Assembly: GCF_950295315.1 (NCBI RefSeq)
Contig: NW_026647319.1
Location: 62,001 to 126,000, forward strand
DNA: 64,000 nucleotides
Direction: 5' to 3'
Origin: Erinaceus europaeus
Taxonomy: Eukaryota > Chordata > Mammalia > Eulipotyphla > Erinaceidae
A program made the translations under genes and the position numbers. Below the pieces are notes generated by a model. The model was not told the DNA's origin, ran no database searches, and saw nothing but the letters and a program-made list of their open reading frames with translations. Within the stretch, counting starts at the first letter, position 1; the number at the start of each line of letters is the position of its first letter. This document shows positions 9,946 through 21,418 of this stretch, one piece after another.

Positions 9946-10318
9946 TTTTTTTTGAAACAATGACATTCTGGATCTGTTATCTTATCCTATACAAGCTTAC
10001 CAATTATTTTTGTTATTTTTACATTTATGCATTTTCTGACCTTTTTTAGTAATCAATATGGATATGCTATATTCTGGAAACGGACTGAAAATGTTGTTTG
10101 GCATATGGATTAGACTGTGTTGACAAATAGTGTAGTCTGTCAGATGTTTCACAAAACACAGCCACCTGTAGAGAAAGAATGCAGCTGCATCTTGTCTCTT
10201 GGCATTTGCAGAACTGTCTTAACTTCTGAGCAAAAGTGCAGGAGAAAGGGAGAACCACAATTTTCAGGTTCTTTACTTGTTTATATGTCATTGTGGTGAA
10301 CAAGCCCTAGGATAGCAC
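9946..10318. other. unassigned sequence
   Basis: Nothing recognisable. Open frames on both strands here are under 80 codons. Confidence 0.45.
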
Positions 10319-10319
10319 A

Positions 10320-10462
10320 ATAAATTTCTTCAGAGACAGAGAGAAACTGAAAGAAACCCTAGTACTAAGGCTTCCTTCAATGAGATGGGCCTGGACTTGA
10401 GCCTGGGTCATCATATGTATTGCAAAGCAGCACATTATTTGAGTGAGCTATTTTTCTGGTCC
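10320..10462 (-). repeat. older tRNA-derived SINE
   Basis: The blocks agagacagagagaaactgaa, ggcttccttcaatgagatg and gacttgagcctgggtcatc match the reversed body seen also at 12250-12395 and 60835-60990. Confidence 0.65.
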
Positions 10463-12112
10463 CACTATCAACTTTCTTAGCCATGAAAATATACAATTAA
10501 ATGAAAGAGCCCCTTTAAGTATCCATTCCCAAGGTCTTTCTCCCAGGACAACTTTCTTTCCTCTGCACCAAATGCTAAGAACTAGAAAAGAATGTTATTG
10601 GTGTGCATACCCTGCTTCATTGGCAGTAGACATTCTCAATCTGCCAAAAGTGTGGAAAGGAAGCATGCTGAATTTAGTTTCTCCCAATCTGAATTCAACC
10701 GGATGTCAAGTTGTAGTAGGGTTTGTAAAAAAAAGATGCTGTTGGCATCTTCAATTAATGCAAAGAGACAGCTGTTCAAAACAAAAAAAGAAGAAAGAAA
10801 AAAAGAAAAGAAAGAAAAAAAACGAAAAGCAAAAAGTCTTCCTGCCAAAATGTGATTTGGGAAAGATTATTCTATTACATGATTTATTTATATTGTTTCT
10901 CCCCAGCATAAAGCATTCTGATTTGTAAGCAAAGCCCAGATAAGGAGAAATGTTAAAAGAAATCTTAAAGGCCCATCACTTACAGGTGCCATATGGGCCA
11001 AGGAGAAGTGTGCTACGGATTGTTAGCTAACACAACATTCAGTTTAAAGCAGCTTCTCTGCATTAATCAAGGTATAAAGAAAGTTCTAGCATGATGAGAT
11101 CAATCTCCCCAATCCTCTGAGGCATCATCAGTAAGAAATATGATTAGAAGTAGATCTTTCTTTGATAGTCATTAAGATCAATCAAGATATGTTTCCCCTT
11201 CCAGAAGTCAATTTAATCAAATAGTTTCTAAGGGTTTTTTCTTTACAAATTGTGTTTTCTTTTTATGGCTTAATTTTTCTCTTGAATATTTCCCAATGAA
11301 GCATGTGTTCCTTACATTCTCAGTAGATCTATAGTATTTAAAACAGAAAGTAAAATATCTTTTTAAATGAAAACAGATAGGTGGTTTTGTGTATCTTCAC
11401 TTTTCCTTATTATTGTGTCCTAAAGACATGGGTGGGATATTTAATAGCAAGTTGTTTTTTTTTTAACAGTGACAAATGGGATTTATTAGATAATGTTTCC
11501 TTGACTATGTATTTTACTTAACTTCCTCAAATGTGGAATCCAGGCTAAATGTTTCTGACTTTCCTTTATTGCAGTACAATTCATCACTGGGGTTAGGTAT
11601 TTGAAATGAGAACCAAATAAACTAAAATTTTTGCTTTCTCCTATAAAGCCTAGGTAGTGTTGTGACTTTGTAAAGTCTCTTGTTTCACAAACTGACAGGT
11701 GCTTAAAAAAAAAAAAAAGCTAGCCAAATTGATTAAAAGAGTAAAGAATATGACTAGGTTTGGAACATTTCCCCTTGGTACCAGCCATCTCTTGCCTATT
11801 TATTTATTTATTTATGCATGCATGCTTTATTTTGATTAAAATGTTTATATAGGTAGCAACATTCAGTATCATCTAACTAACTGTAAGCTATTTGATACTA
11901 CAAATTTTATAACCATATTTTCATAAATGGGTCTCTGGGGAATCTATGTAAAAGGCCTATGTTTTCCATGTATAGATTTGATGAATTTGTCTCCATGGAA
12001 CTCCATTTGAGATTAATTTAAATATTTATTTCAGCAATCTCTTGGGCAAGTTCAGTTTTATGTGACTTATTCACTTTCTCTGCATTTTTTCTTAATCATT
12101 GTACTAAAAAAG
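10463..12112. other. unassigned AT-rich sequence, no recent repeats
   Basis: About 1.65 kb without a SINE or L1. It contains an A/G-rich run (10783-10833) and short poly(A)/poly(T) runs. A 161-codon open frame at 10443-10928 depends on the A/G run and shows no protein family. Confidence 0.45.
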
Positions 12113-12114
12113 TT

Positions 12115-12265
12115 CCTTCCTTCCTTCCTTCCTTCCTTCCTTCCTTCCTTCCTTCCTTCCTTCCTCCCTCCCTCCCTCCCTCCCTCCCTTCCTTCTTTCT
12201 TTTCTTCCTTCCTTGCGTGCTTCCTTCCCTTATTGCCTGCCTTCTTGCCTTCCTTTCTTTCTGAC
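12115..12265. repeat. (TTCC)n/(TCCC)n microsatellite
   Basis: About sixteen TTCC-type units grade into CCCT units and then mixed pyrimidine. It abuts the T-rich side of a reversed SINE and probably grew from its tail. Confidence 0.9.
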
Positions 12266-12395
12266 AGAGGGAGAGAGAGGGAAAGAGACTACAGCACTGA
12301 AACTTCCTTCAGTGTGGTGGGGACTGGACTCAAACTTGGGTCACTTACATAGCAAAACAGTTCATTATTCAAGTGAGCTGTATTGTTAGACCCTG
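12266..12395 (-). repeat. older tRNA-derived SINE
   Basis: The blocks gagggagagagagggaaaga, gaaacttccttcagtgtgg and gactcaaacttgggtcac repeat the reversed SINE body seen at 10320. Confidence 0.65.
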
Positions 12396-12624
12396 GGAAA
12401 GATTTTTATTAGAAATTAAGGGTAAATAACAATAGTGTGCAAAACAATGCTTTGAAACGCTGATTGTTAATGATCCTCAAAATATATCTTACCTAATTAA
12501 GGTTGCTTTTAGAAGACATTTTTTTTTCCCTTAATGGTATTGCTTTGATTGTGGACACATCATACCACACCACAGTTATATAAAAGTAGGGGACCAATGC
12601 ACAACTGAGTTCATTAAATCCACT

Positions 12625-12860
12625 ATTAAAAAACTTTTAAAAAATCTTTTAAAAATTATTTTTGTTTATTTATTGGATAGAGACAGTCAGATTGAGAGGG
12701 AAGGGGGAGATAGAGAGAGAGAGAGACAGAGAGACACCTGCAGCCCTGCTTCACCACTCATGAAACCTTCCCCTGCAGGTAGGGATGAGGGGTTCTAACC
12801 TGGGTCCTTGTACACTGTAACATGTGTGCTCAACCAGGTGTGCCAACACCTGGCCCCATT
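12625..12860 (-). repeat. type 1 tRNA-derived SINE, full length
   Basis: Read in reverse it starts ggggccaggtgttggcacac and ends in an A/T-rich tail. The target duplication attaaatccact lies at 12613-12624 and 12861-12872. Confidence 0.9.
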
Positions 12861-12872
12861 ATTAAATCCACT

Positions 12873-13735
12873 TTGCTCTTCTTTTACTCTATGTCAAGAA
12901 GAAAAATCCTAATTCATTTTTAGCCCCATGCAAAATCAGGAAGACTATCCTAATGGCATAGAAATAAAATGTATGTGTGGTGTTAAGAATCATTACTTAA
13001 AACTAGATTAAATGAACAAAGCAAACAGTACAATAGACAATTTCATAGACTGATAAGAAAGGTTTGTATGTTACTGAATATTTGCATATTTTATAAAAAC
13101 AAGTAAGAAAAATCTTACTGCATGTACCAGGGACTGTGATTTGGCCATTTCATTAGTCAGAACACATCTAATTGAAACTCTCTGTGGAAATTCAATAGCT
13201 ATGCCACTTTGGATCAATTTTAAAGCCAGGAGATTTTAAACTATACCAATATTTTATTCCCTGGGACATATAGAGAGGTTTCCCAAATATTATTCAACAC
13301 AATTAATAGAAGACAACTAATTAGAAAAGTTATTAGTGAACATATAAAATTTATTACATGCATTCAACATTTCTCACAGGATACAGCCTAGAGATGTTAA
13401 ACAACTACTGAGCAAAATTCAGAGTGAGGAATATGTCAAGACTCCTGTGAGTTTTAAGTATGGCTCCGCACTTAAATAAAACTAGATTCCAGACATGGTT
13501 TCAGTACTTACTGGAACACAGTATGGGTTTAAATGCCCAATGCACCAGAAAGCAACCATGCTTTTGTAAAGAAAGGGAAGACTTTCTGTAATATACCAAA
13601 GTGCAATGAAGGGAAGAGCAATGGTCAATTTGACCTTCTGCCTTTTTGTTTCAGGGTATACTAATACAGGCATGGGGCAGGATAGCCAGGACAAACTTAT
13701 AGATTGCATATGTCTTACAAAAATAAAATAAAAAT
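12873..13735. other. unassigned sequence
   Basis: No repeat or gene is recognised in about 860 bp. Confidence 0.45.
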
Positions 13736-13737
13736 AA

Positions 13738-13945
13738 CAGGGTCCAGGTGGTGGCAAACCTGGTTGAGCGTACATGTTACAATGCTCAAGGATCTGAGTT
13801 CAAGCTCCCGGTCCTCACCTGCAGGGTTAAAGGTTGGCAAGTGGTGAAGCAGTGCTTCAGAGTGTCTCTTTCTCTCTCCATCTCTTCTCCCTCTCAATTT
13901 CTCTGTTTCTATTCAGTAAAGAAATAAATATTTTTAAAAGAAATT
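13738..13945 (+). repeat. type 1 tRNA-derived SINE
   Basis: Head gggtccaggtggtggcaaac, B-box region gagttcaagctcccggtcc, ctcacctgcagggt, a pyrimidine block and an AAATA tail. Confidence 0.85.
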
Positions 13946-14300
13946 ACATTAAAAATGTAGGTAAGTTTCAAGACCAACAGGATGAAGGTATTGAGGTCTT
14001 GAAATAGACTTCTTTGATAATATTGTATTGCTGTAAATTTTTCTTAATAACATGACTTGTAATACCTATTTACTGAGCTCTGTTGTTTGTCTTGAATGCA
14101 AATGGCAAACAGGAACAAAGAGGGATGTTTGAGGTTCTGCTTACTGTTCTTTCTTTGCAAATTCAGTTTTAACACATTTACTACTTCTTATAAAACAGTT
14201 CCTGTAAACATAGTGTAAGAGTCATTGTCCTTTGCTTAGTCAAGGTCAGGTTGCCTTATTCCTTTAGGGTCATGCCAGATGGCTTTGTACCTTTGGGACT
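13946..14300. other. unassigned sequence
   Basis: Nothing recognisable. Confidence 0.45.
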
Positions 14301-14304
14301 GAAG

Positions 14305-14422
14305 TTTTGTTATTAGTTGAGCTTTGGGTAAATTACTTAATTTTTCAGGGTCTCAGTTTCTTCATTTTTACTAATGGAAGAACAATTACTAATTTGATAT
14401 AGCAAACACTAGAAGAGATTCA
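14305..14422 (+). repeat. MIR relic
   Basis: The segment gagctttgggtaaattactt with tctcagtttcttcatttt is the MIR core region (gaccttgggcaagttactt, cagtttcctcatctg type). Confidence 0.7.
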
Positions 14423-14427
14423 TTTAA

Positions 14428-14510
14428 AAGTGGTTGGGGGTATGGTAGGTGGCTCACTTGGTAAAGATTACAAGCTTCTATAAGCTTCTTTCAAATATAA
14501 GGGGTTTAAA
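14428..14510 (+). repeat. older tRNA-derived SINE fragment
   Basis: The head gggggtatggtaggtggctc followed by acttggtaaagattacaag is tRNA-like. The 3' part is missing. Confidence 0.45.
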
Positions 14511-14519
14511 AATAATCAA

Positions 14520-15810
14520 AAGAATGAAATTTCAAAACTGTCTGAAAGCAATCAGGAATCCCTTTTTAACTTTCCTTTTCTGAATCCCCTAGTGATTTAT
14601 AGAAAAGTTTACTTGACCTTCCAGTAAAAACTCTGGTTGTTTGTGGGAATGAAGATGGTTAAGATTAAAGAAATCAGAGCGTCACAAAAATTGAAGAAGT
14701 GAGTCCAAAGATGGAAAAGACATTCCAAACTCAGAATCCTGGTTCTTCAAGGGATATCTATGAAGGGACGGAACTCTGGCAAATTCAGGTTAGAACACCA
14801 AGCTAATCAAGCTAATCCTAGGCAAGATTTAGTGCAAACAAGTCAAACCTCACTGTTTAGATCATTCTGATACTGAGAAGGGAAGCAATGAAGGGCCTAC
14901 CTATTGATTGTTAAAGTCTTCTGGAATTAGAATGAGAAGATTTTATTTAAATGTGGTGTGGGTGGTATAAAAGTCTTCAAAAATATCCAGAAATCAATAG
15001 GCAAAGAACTTTTCTAAGACCCAATTTATCTGTCCCTTCTGAATGAGATAACTATGAACCAGTAGAACCTTCTTCCTTTTTTTTTCTTGAAAATGTCAAT
15101 TATTTTATAGATTTTCTGAAGTAGCAATAAATGAACAAAAATCCCTCTTGCAACACTTTACCATAAAGACAGCATCTTTCCTTTAAATTTTTTGTTTGTT
15201 TTCAAGGCTGAATATGTCTATTTTATTTAGGGGAAACTTGTTTGGGAAGTGTAGTGATAACAAATTAAAACATAGTTTCCTAACAGAAGTCATTCTCTAC
15301 CATTAGAAATATTAAAGTTCAGCACTTAAGAACAGTGTATTCTGGATTGTCTGTAATGGAGAAAAGGGATGAGAACCATTTTCCAATGCTTTTCTCGTGA
15401 CATTTACTCCTCACTCCCCAGAACACGTCAGCCACTCAGCCTACAGCTGCATGTACGTCTATGCTGAGTGCTGTGCCCAGGGACTGCGTCCTCAGTCCTC
15501 AAAGGGCCCATCAGTCAGATCTAAGAGCTGGAAGGTTGCCATCAGCGGGCAGCAGTTTGTAAACTGATCACTTGCTTCCTGCTCACCACAGCAAGGAAAG
15601 AAAAATAAAGTTTGATGGAAGTGCAGAAGAGACAAAGGTGTTACAAAAAAAAAAAAAAAGGTACCAAAATGTAGAAACAAGCAAAATGTTTTCTGGGAGA
15701 CCTTTGCAAATCATTCCATCCTGCTTAGTCTGTCTAAGGTTCATTTGAGACTCAGGAGCTCCACTGCTGAATGCAGTCGCCATTAGCAAGAAACTTTAAA
15801 GTGAACTCTG
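14520..15810. other. unassigned sequence
   Basis: About 1.3 kb without a recognised repeat. The relatively GC-rich part (15400-15600) looks unique. An (A)14 run lies at 15646-15659. Confidence 0.4.
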
Positions 15811-15811
15811 C

Positions 15812-15998
15812 ATTGGGGCTAGGAGTAGGCTCTCACCTGGTAAGAGCAGTGGGAAAGTGCTGTAGATCTCTCTGTCTCTTTCTTCTATCTCTGTCTTTCA
15901 CCATCAAAAAAAAAAAAAGGCCTCTAGGAATGCTGGAGCGGTGTAACCAGCCGCTTAGTCCTAATAGCAAAAGCCCTAACAGCAAAAAATAAAATAAA
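15812..15998 (+). repeat. tRNA-derived SINE with a variant 3' module
   Basis: Head ggggctaggagtaggctctc, a pyrimidine-rich middle with (A)13, then a 3' module including ctaggaatgctggagcggtg and agtcctaatagcaaaagcc. It differs from the type 3 module. Confidence 0.6.
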
Positions 15999-15999
15999 G

Positions 16000-16815
16000 T
16001 TAAAATTAAATCAAACTTCACTCTAGCCACATTAAGTAAGTTGTTAATAGCAACATATGTCTATATAGCGCACGTAAAGAACATTCATATCATTGTGGAA
16101 ATTTCTGTTGGACAGCTGCTACATGGAAAGTAACTTGCCTTAAAATTGCTACTTATAATAGTGTAGACTCTGTAAAGTTAGACGTTAAGGCAGAAGGCTG
16201 ATAAATTGCACATTTTTGTTGTTGTTATTTTCCCCTAGAGATGCAAATAATTTTGTCCAGAAGATTAGAGAACTTCACAGGATATGGCTTTACTGTCCTA
16301 GAGGAAATTAGTCAATTTAGTATGTAAACATGTAATCTTGTTCCAGCATTTAAAAAGTGGCTAACACATCAACTTTCTTCTAACCTACTTGGAACAGGCT
16401 TTGTAATCCTGCTGTGTCCCTTATTACCATGTTGTGGAAGTCCTTTACATAGACCCATTGTATGTTTGCTGAGATTCTGATTTTAATGAATTAATTAAAC
16501 CATGACAAGCGAATGAACAGATGCACTCAGTAAGAATTTGATTTAAATAGAATCCAAATTAAATATTGGGCAGATTGTTCTCTTGGCACAATTTATGTAA
16601 GTGCTTCCTAGCTTTTCCTAACAGTTTAGACTTTGAAGATCTTAGTCAAGTGAGTTCATAGAAGCCATCGCCAGGCTAAGGTACAAAAAGGAAGTATACA
16701 TAAAAAAGAGAAGTTTTTGCTTTACTAACACAAAATCATTTGCTTTTTTTAAGCTAATGAGCACATAATTAAAAATAAAACACAAGTTGCACAGATAGGG
16801 GATTTAGTATTTAGT
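16000..16815. other. unassigned sequence, AT-rich
   Basis: No transposable element is recognised. Homeodomain-like AT motifs (taatgaattaattaaa near 16484) and a forkhead-like gtaaaca (16324) are visible, but such short words are common by chance. Confidence 0.35.
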
Positions 16816-16819
16816 ATTA

Positions 16820-17020
16820 TATTAATATTCTACTACTCGTGAGTTATATGACCTTGGGCAAGTAATGCATTTTTCTCTGAGCTTATATTTCCTTATTTTA
16901 AAATGAAAATTGTAACAACTGGATGCTTCTATGATTGCATTCTTTATATTCTATAATATTCGGCACATAGTAAGGACTTGATACATATAAGCTGTTATTG
17001 TTATTACTGCAGGAAACCTA
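16820..17020 (+). repeat. MIR, well preserved
   Basis: The order is that of MIR: gtgagttatatgaccttggg, caagtaatgcatttttctc, a cttattttaaaatgaaaat block, then cggcacatagtaaggacttg. Confidence 0.85.
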
Positions 17021-17039
17021 GGAGTAGGAGATGAAAAAA

Positions 17040-17108
17040 ATTTTCCAACTATGGTTTTAGGGAGTGAACCTGGGGTCTTCCACATGCACTATCATGCTCA
17101 GCCACACA
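17040..17108 (-). repeat. older tRNA-derived SINE fragment
   Basis: The phrase gagtgaacctggggtcttc with actatcatgctcagccac is the reversed tRNA-like head. Confidence 0.5.
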
Positions 17109-17115
17109 GGCAAAC

Positions 17116-17194
<79 letters not shown>

Positions 17195-17270
17195 TTCTCC
17201 TTCCTTCTTTCTTTCCTTCCTTTCTACTTTTCTTTCTATTTTTCCTTCTTTCTTTCTTCCTTTTCTTTTT
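17116..17270. repeat. (TTTC)n microsatellite and pyrimidine tract
   Basis: About twenty TTTC units (17116-17197) are followed by a degraded TTCC/TTTC mix. It lies on the T side of the reversed SINE that follows, so it is an expanded A-rich SINE tail. A 190-codon frame across it is an artefact of the repeat. Confidence 0.95.
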
Positions 17271-17413
17271 AATTTGATAGGACAGAGAGAAATTGATATG
17301 GGAAGGGGAGATAGAGAGGGAGAGAGACAGAGACACCCACAGCCCTGCTCCACTGTTCTTAAAGCTTCTTCCCTGCATGTATGGTTCAGGGTCCGGAGCC
17401 TGGGATCTTGTGT
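17271..17413 (-). repeat. tRNA-derived SINE
   Basis: The blocks taggacagagagaaattgat, acagccctgctccactgtt and gcttcttccctgcatgta are a type 1/2 SINE in reverse, truncated at its head. Confidence 0.7.
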
Positions 17414-17429
17414 CTACATTTTCTATTGT

Positions 17430-17602
17430 ATATTTTATGAAGAAAGATATAGAGGTGAGGAAGAAAGAGAGAAACCAAAGCAGTGTTCTGTCATCCTTGT
17501 ACTTCCATATCTTTCTATCTTAAGTGGCTATCTTATGGTGTCAAGGCTCAAGCATAGAGTCCTATGCATGTGCTTTGCCCACTGGAACATCTTCCTGGCT
17601 TT
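17430..17602 (-). repeat. older tRNA-derived SINE
   Basis: A GA-rich stretch is followed by gtgtcaaggctcaagcatag and catgtgctttgcccactgg, the reversed head of an old SINE. Confidence 0.5.
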
Positions 17603-18272
17603 AAAAAAAAAGGAAGCAATATTGAATTCTTTCTAACAAATTTTAAAAATTCATGTGTCTTCTGAATTCTCATCCATGATTTGCTCACACTAATTTGAAC
17701 ATAATTTCCTCTCACTGTCTATCAATAAAGACATTTACCATGACTCTGCCTATCTTGTAATTTGAGAGTATCATTGGGAGTACTATCCCTCAGATGGGGA
17801 AACATAGCATCTGTGACAGACATTAGAGTAAGGATCCAGTTTACCCAAAGACAAATAGAAAATGTAATTTAAATGGAATTTTAGTTGCATTTGAGAAATC
17901 AAATGTATCAGATCAAATACACACATGTTCACACAAAAAAGACATACATATACCACTAACACCACACATAAATACCACTATTGCATTAAAAATGCTAAAC
18001 AATACTTAAAAAATTTAACAGAAGTTGTGATTTGAGTAGTTACGTTTTAAAACTAAAGGAAAGGGAAAAGCAACAAGACTATATCATACTCAAGTTCCTT
18101 CACCCCACATTCTGCTTCAACCCTGCCCTCACCACCTTCATTTTCTACTAGATATACTAGAATGCATCTATCTGAAGCAATTTACTTGTTAGGATATAGA
18201 GAACTGTCAAGAAGGGTGGCTCATAAGCCAACCATAAGCAAACACAATGGCTTCCAAAAGGCAATTAACCCA
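17603..18272. other. unassigned sequence
   Basis: Nothing recognisable in about 670 bp. Confidence 0.45.
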
Positions 18273-18279
18273 GAGCAGT

Positions 18280-18486
18280 GAACTAACAAAATAGCTCACT
18301 TGCACAGTGTGTTGTTTCGTTTTGTGCTTAACCCAGGTTCAAGCCTAGCACCCACTACATCAAAGAAAACTTCAGTGCTATGGTCTCTTTAATCCACTGT
18401 CTGCCTTCACTGTCTCTAAAAAAATGAAATGAAATGAAATGAAATGAAATGAAATGAAATGAAATAAAATAAAATAAAATAAAATA
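18280..18486 (+). repeat. older tRNA-derived SINE with expanded pentanucleotide tail
   Basis: The tRNA-like head (aaaatagctcacttgcacag) and B-box-like acccaggttcaagcctagc lead to a tail of eight GAAAT units (18426-18465) and four AAAAT units (18466-18485). On the minus strand this is (TTTTA)n followed by (TTTCA)n. Confidence 0.8.
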
Positions 18487-18859
18487 GTAGCCTTGTAAGC
18501 ACAGAACAATGCCCTGCCTCCCTAGGTCCCAGAAGACATATAATCAGGGTTCTGCTGTCTCTCCAAGGCAGATGCTGGTGTGAGGATGTGTGTATGTATC
18601 ATTTTCTAGGCCTGTGAATTCCTCAGAGAGTACATTAGGAGAGATAGACATTAAGACTTTCTGTAATGATAAAGATGATATAGCAAATATTAAGGGAATA
18701 GAGCATTTGTTAAAATGGTTCCCTTGTTAATATTTACCTAGTACCTTTAAAACATCACTTATTATTATTTTTATTAATATTAAACATTGGTACTATTAGT
18801 TAAGGGGATCATTTCCTTCGGAATTTTACCATCTTTGGTTGTAACTGTTCTGTAAATAA
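18487..18859. other. unassigned sequence
   Basis: Nothing recognisable. Confidence 0.4.
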
Positions 18860-18918
18860 ATAGATTATAGGGAGGCAGGAGAGTACAGAGAATATTCTCC
18901 TGCCTCCCTGTAATCTAT
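18860..18918. other. long hairpin: 23-bp arms, 13-nt loop
   Basis: The arms at 18860-18882 and 18896-18918 are reverse complements except for one pair (ttatagg against cctgtaa, a T-G in RNA). The loop is gtacagagaatat. Size resembles a microRNA precursor, but the near-perfect stem also fits a fold-back mutation. Confidence 0.8.
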
Positions 18919-18934
18919 CAGCTTCATAAATCTT

Positions 18935-19020
18935 TTTAGTTTCCTCTTCTTTCTGTACAATGCATAACATGATACATGGAGCATAGTAAGTGTTAACACC
19001 CATTTTTATTGCTAGATCTA
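18935..19020 (-). repeat. possible MIR relic
   Basis: Weak resemblance only: gagcatagtaagtgttaac looks like the MIR 3' end. Confidence 0.3.
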
Positions 19021-19224
19021 TCTCTGGAGTCATAAGGAGACTAATTCCTAGCATTCTTTGGACTTACTGAGGAAAAAAAGACAGCTGTGTGACTTATTAG
19101 GATCCTAATGTTCGACAGCACAATTACCCTGAAACTGGTTGTAATGATAAAATTTTAGCAAAGGGAAATATAGGTGTAGAAAACAACAGGTGGGAAGGCA
19201 TCTAAAAACAAGCAAACCTAAAAG

Positions 19225-19480
19225 CAGTAATGATCATCTTTATGGCCTGAATGTGTGCCTCCAGAAATTCAGACACTGAGATCATAATCCACACTGAGAT
19301 GTTATCTGCAGGTAAGGAGGGGTCTTGGGTAGGAAGTTAGATCATCAAGAGGAGATGGCATTAGTGCTTTCTTGGGAGAGCTTGCTTCCTTCTTCCTTCT
19401 GCTCTCTGCCATGTGAGAATAGTCTCATTTGATAGCCTGAGCTGACCAAAACAACAAGCTATAAACTGAAGGATTAAGTA
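19225..19480 (+). repeat. MLT1-like MaLR LTR relic
   Basis: The blocks tatggcctgaatgtgtgcc, gagatcataatccacactg and gcattagtgctttcttggga plus ctctctgccatgtgag follow the order of MLT1 LTRs (atggactgaatgtttgtgtc ... gccatgtgagga). Confidence 0.55.
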
Positions 19481-19742
19481 GTAGATTTAAGTAACTTCCA
19501 GATGGGAGATGATAAAACAATAAGTAAAGAAGACAGAAAATCACCAACTTCTCTTTTCCTTGTCTGCCATCTGATTTTGTTGCTAATATCAAGGTTATCA
19601 TTCTCTAGCTGATCACAACTTGAAGCTAGTTGGTGAAAGAACGCTAAGAGCAGTTGACTGAGTTAGCCTCTGGAGCCACAGAGATGGATAAACACTGTCT
19701 CTGGAGAAAAAAGAATAACCACATTTAAGAATCTGAAGTCAA

Positions 19743-20001
19743 GAGGCAGACTGGGAGTATGGACCGACCAGTCAACGCCCATGTTCAGCGGGGAAGCAAT
19801 TACAGAAGCCAGACCTTCTACCTTCTGCAACCCTCAACGACCCTGGGTCCATGCTCCCAGAGGGCTAGAGAATGGGAAAACTATCATGGGAGGGGGTGGT
19901 TTATGGGGATTGGGTGGTGGGAATTGTGTGGAGTTGTACCCCTCCTACCTTATGTTTTTGTTCATTAATCCTTTCTTAAATAAAAAATTAAAAAAACAAA
20001 C

Positions 20002-20031
<30 letters not shown>
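19743..20031 (+). mobile_element. 5'-truncated L1 (3' UTR only), young
   Basis: 289 bp of the L1 3' UTR end in an A-rich tail with CAAAA units. The perfect 16-bp target duplication aagaatctgaagtcaa is at 19727-19742 and 20032-20047. It is about 98 percent identical by eye to 39690-39937. Confidence 0.95.
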
Positions 20032-20033
<2 letters not shown>

Positions 20034-20047
20034 GAATCTGAAGTCAA

Positions 20048-21215
20048 ATGCATTGCTAATTTGCTCACCAGTAGGGGCGAAATTCACTCTATAGGAGTTT
20101 CATCTTGGCCTTTTCGTCCCTTGTTCTAATAACTCCGTCCCCCCATCAGTCTTGGAAAACATTTCCATTAACCAACTTAAATGAGTCAGAGAATATGCAA
20201 AGACAATTTGTGCTACTTAATTTCAAAGCCCCGGATCTTTGGACAGCATTAAAATCTGTTTCTCATAGAAGACAGATTAGTTAATTTAATGTGCTATGTG
20301 AATATCAACAGACCACCCAATTGTTCACTTATTTTAGGCCTTCCTCCTAGTAAGCCGTTCTCTTAGTAGGTCAAAAGAATCCATTTGCTTTGAGAGAAAG
20401 AAGTGGTGGTCATTTACAAATACAGAATTATCTAAAGTAGAGGCCATTTCCATTTTGAAACAACTCTATTCATTTAGCACTAGAGAGAGAATTTCCCTAT
20501 GATAGAAACCCCTAGAAGGATATTTTTTCCTATAAACCTGCTTCAAATAACATCGCAAATATTTCTCTTATTCAATATCTCTTTTGGGGAATAAGAAAAG
20601 TCTATGAAAAAAATAACTGATGCAAAAAATAATAATAACTGACACTTTATAGTCATACCATGTCTGAGAGTTTCATATAAGTGAGTTTTCTTGCACTAGA
20701 ATTCTAGAAATGAAGAACTGTGCATGACAATGTCCCTTGTCTCTGGCTAATAAAGGCCAATATCTAGAGGGAAGGGGGTGGGGAATCAGCGAAGCTGCAC
20801 TAGGTCTGGGATTTCAGGGCCTGGCAGAGAAGGAGCCCCGAGGAGGTGTCTAACACCTGGCTGAGTTTCCAAGTTTTCTTTTTTCTCTTTGTCCCTACCC
20901 CCCGGGACTTTTTGGATGCAGAATAATCACTGTCCAAATTTAATTCACAGTTGTCTACCAAGAGAAAAGTCTATTGTTCTGCCAAGTAGAATGCTTTATA
21001 TTTTCAACAGCAGACTGTCCTTCGATACCCTAGTTACACCAGGAGTAAGTATATCCAACTATATTTTTATTTGCTAGAAAACAAGTACCTTGTTCACTTA
21101 ATAACAGAAAAGTTAGGAGTTTGAATCTTTCTACTCTGTTGGTCTGGAAAAAATTGGACTTTCCACCGACTTCAAAATATTTTAAGATATTGCAATGGTC
21201 TTCAAGATTTTTTTG
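20048..21215. other. unassigned sequence
   Basis: About 1.2 kb with no recognised repeat. A GC-richer part near 20760-20930 is unique-looking. Confidence 0.4.
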
Positions 21216-21216
21216 T

Positions 21217-21418
21217 GGGCCAGGTGGTGGCGCACCTGGCTGAGCGCACATGTTACAGTGCGCAAAGACCTGGGTTCGAGCTGCTTGTCTCCATCTGCAA
21301 GGGGAAAGCTTTGTGAGTGGTGAAGCAGGGCTACAGGTGTCTTTCTGTCTCTCTCCCTTCCTACTACCCCCTTCCCTCTCAATTTCCAGCTTTTTCTATG
21401 CAATAGATAAATAAAAAA
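21217..21418 (+). repeat. type 1 tRNA-derived SINE, full length
   Basis: Head ggccaggtggtggcgcacct, B box gggttcgagctgc, CT-rich body and an A-rich tail. The A box is tggcgcacctggctgagc. Confidence 0.9.

Noticed and set aside
10443..10928. 161-codon open frame
   Set aside because: It depends on an A/G-rich run and has no domain, and no splice-site or codon-usage argument supports it.
17064..17636. 190-codon open frame on the plus strand
   Set aside because: It is carried by (TTTC)n, which has no stop codons in that frame, and continues through a reversed SINE.
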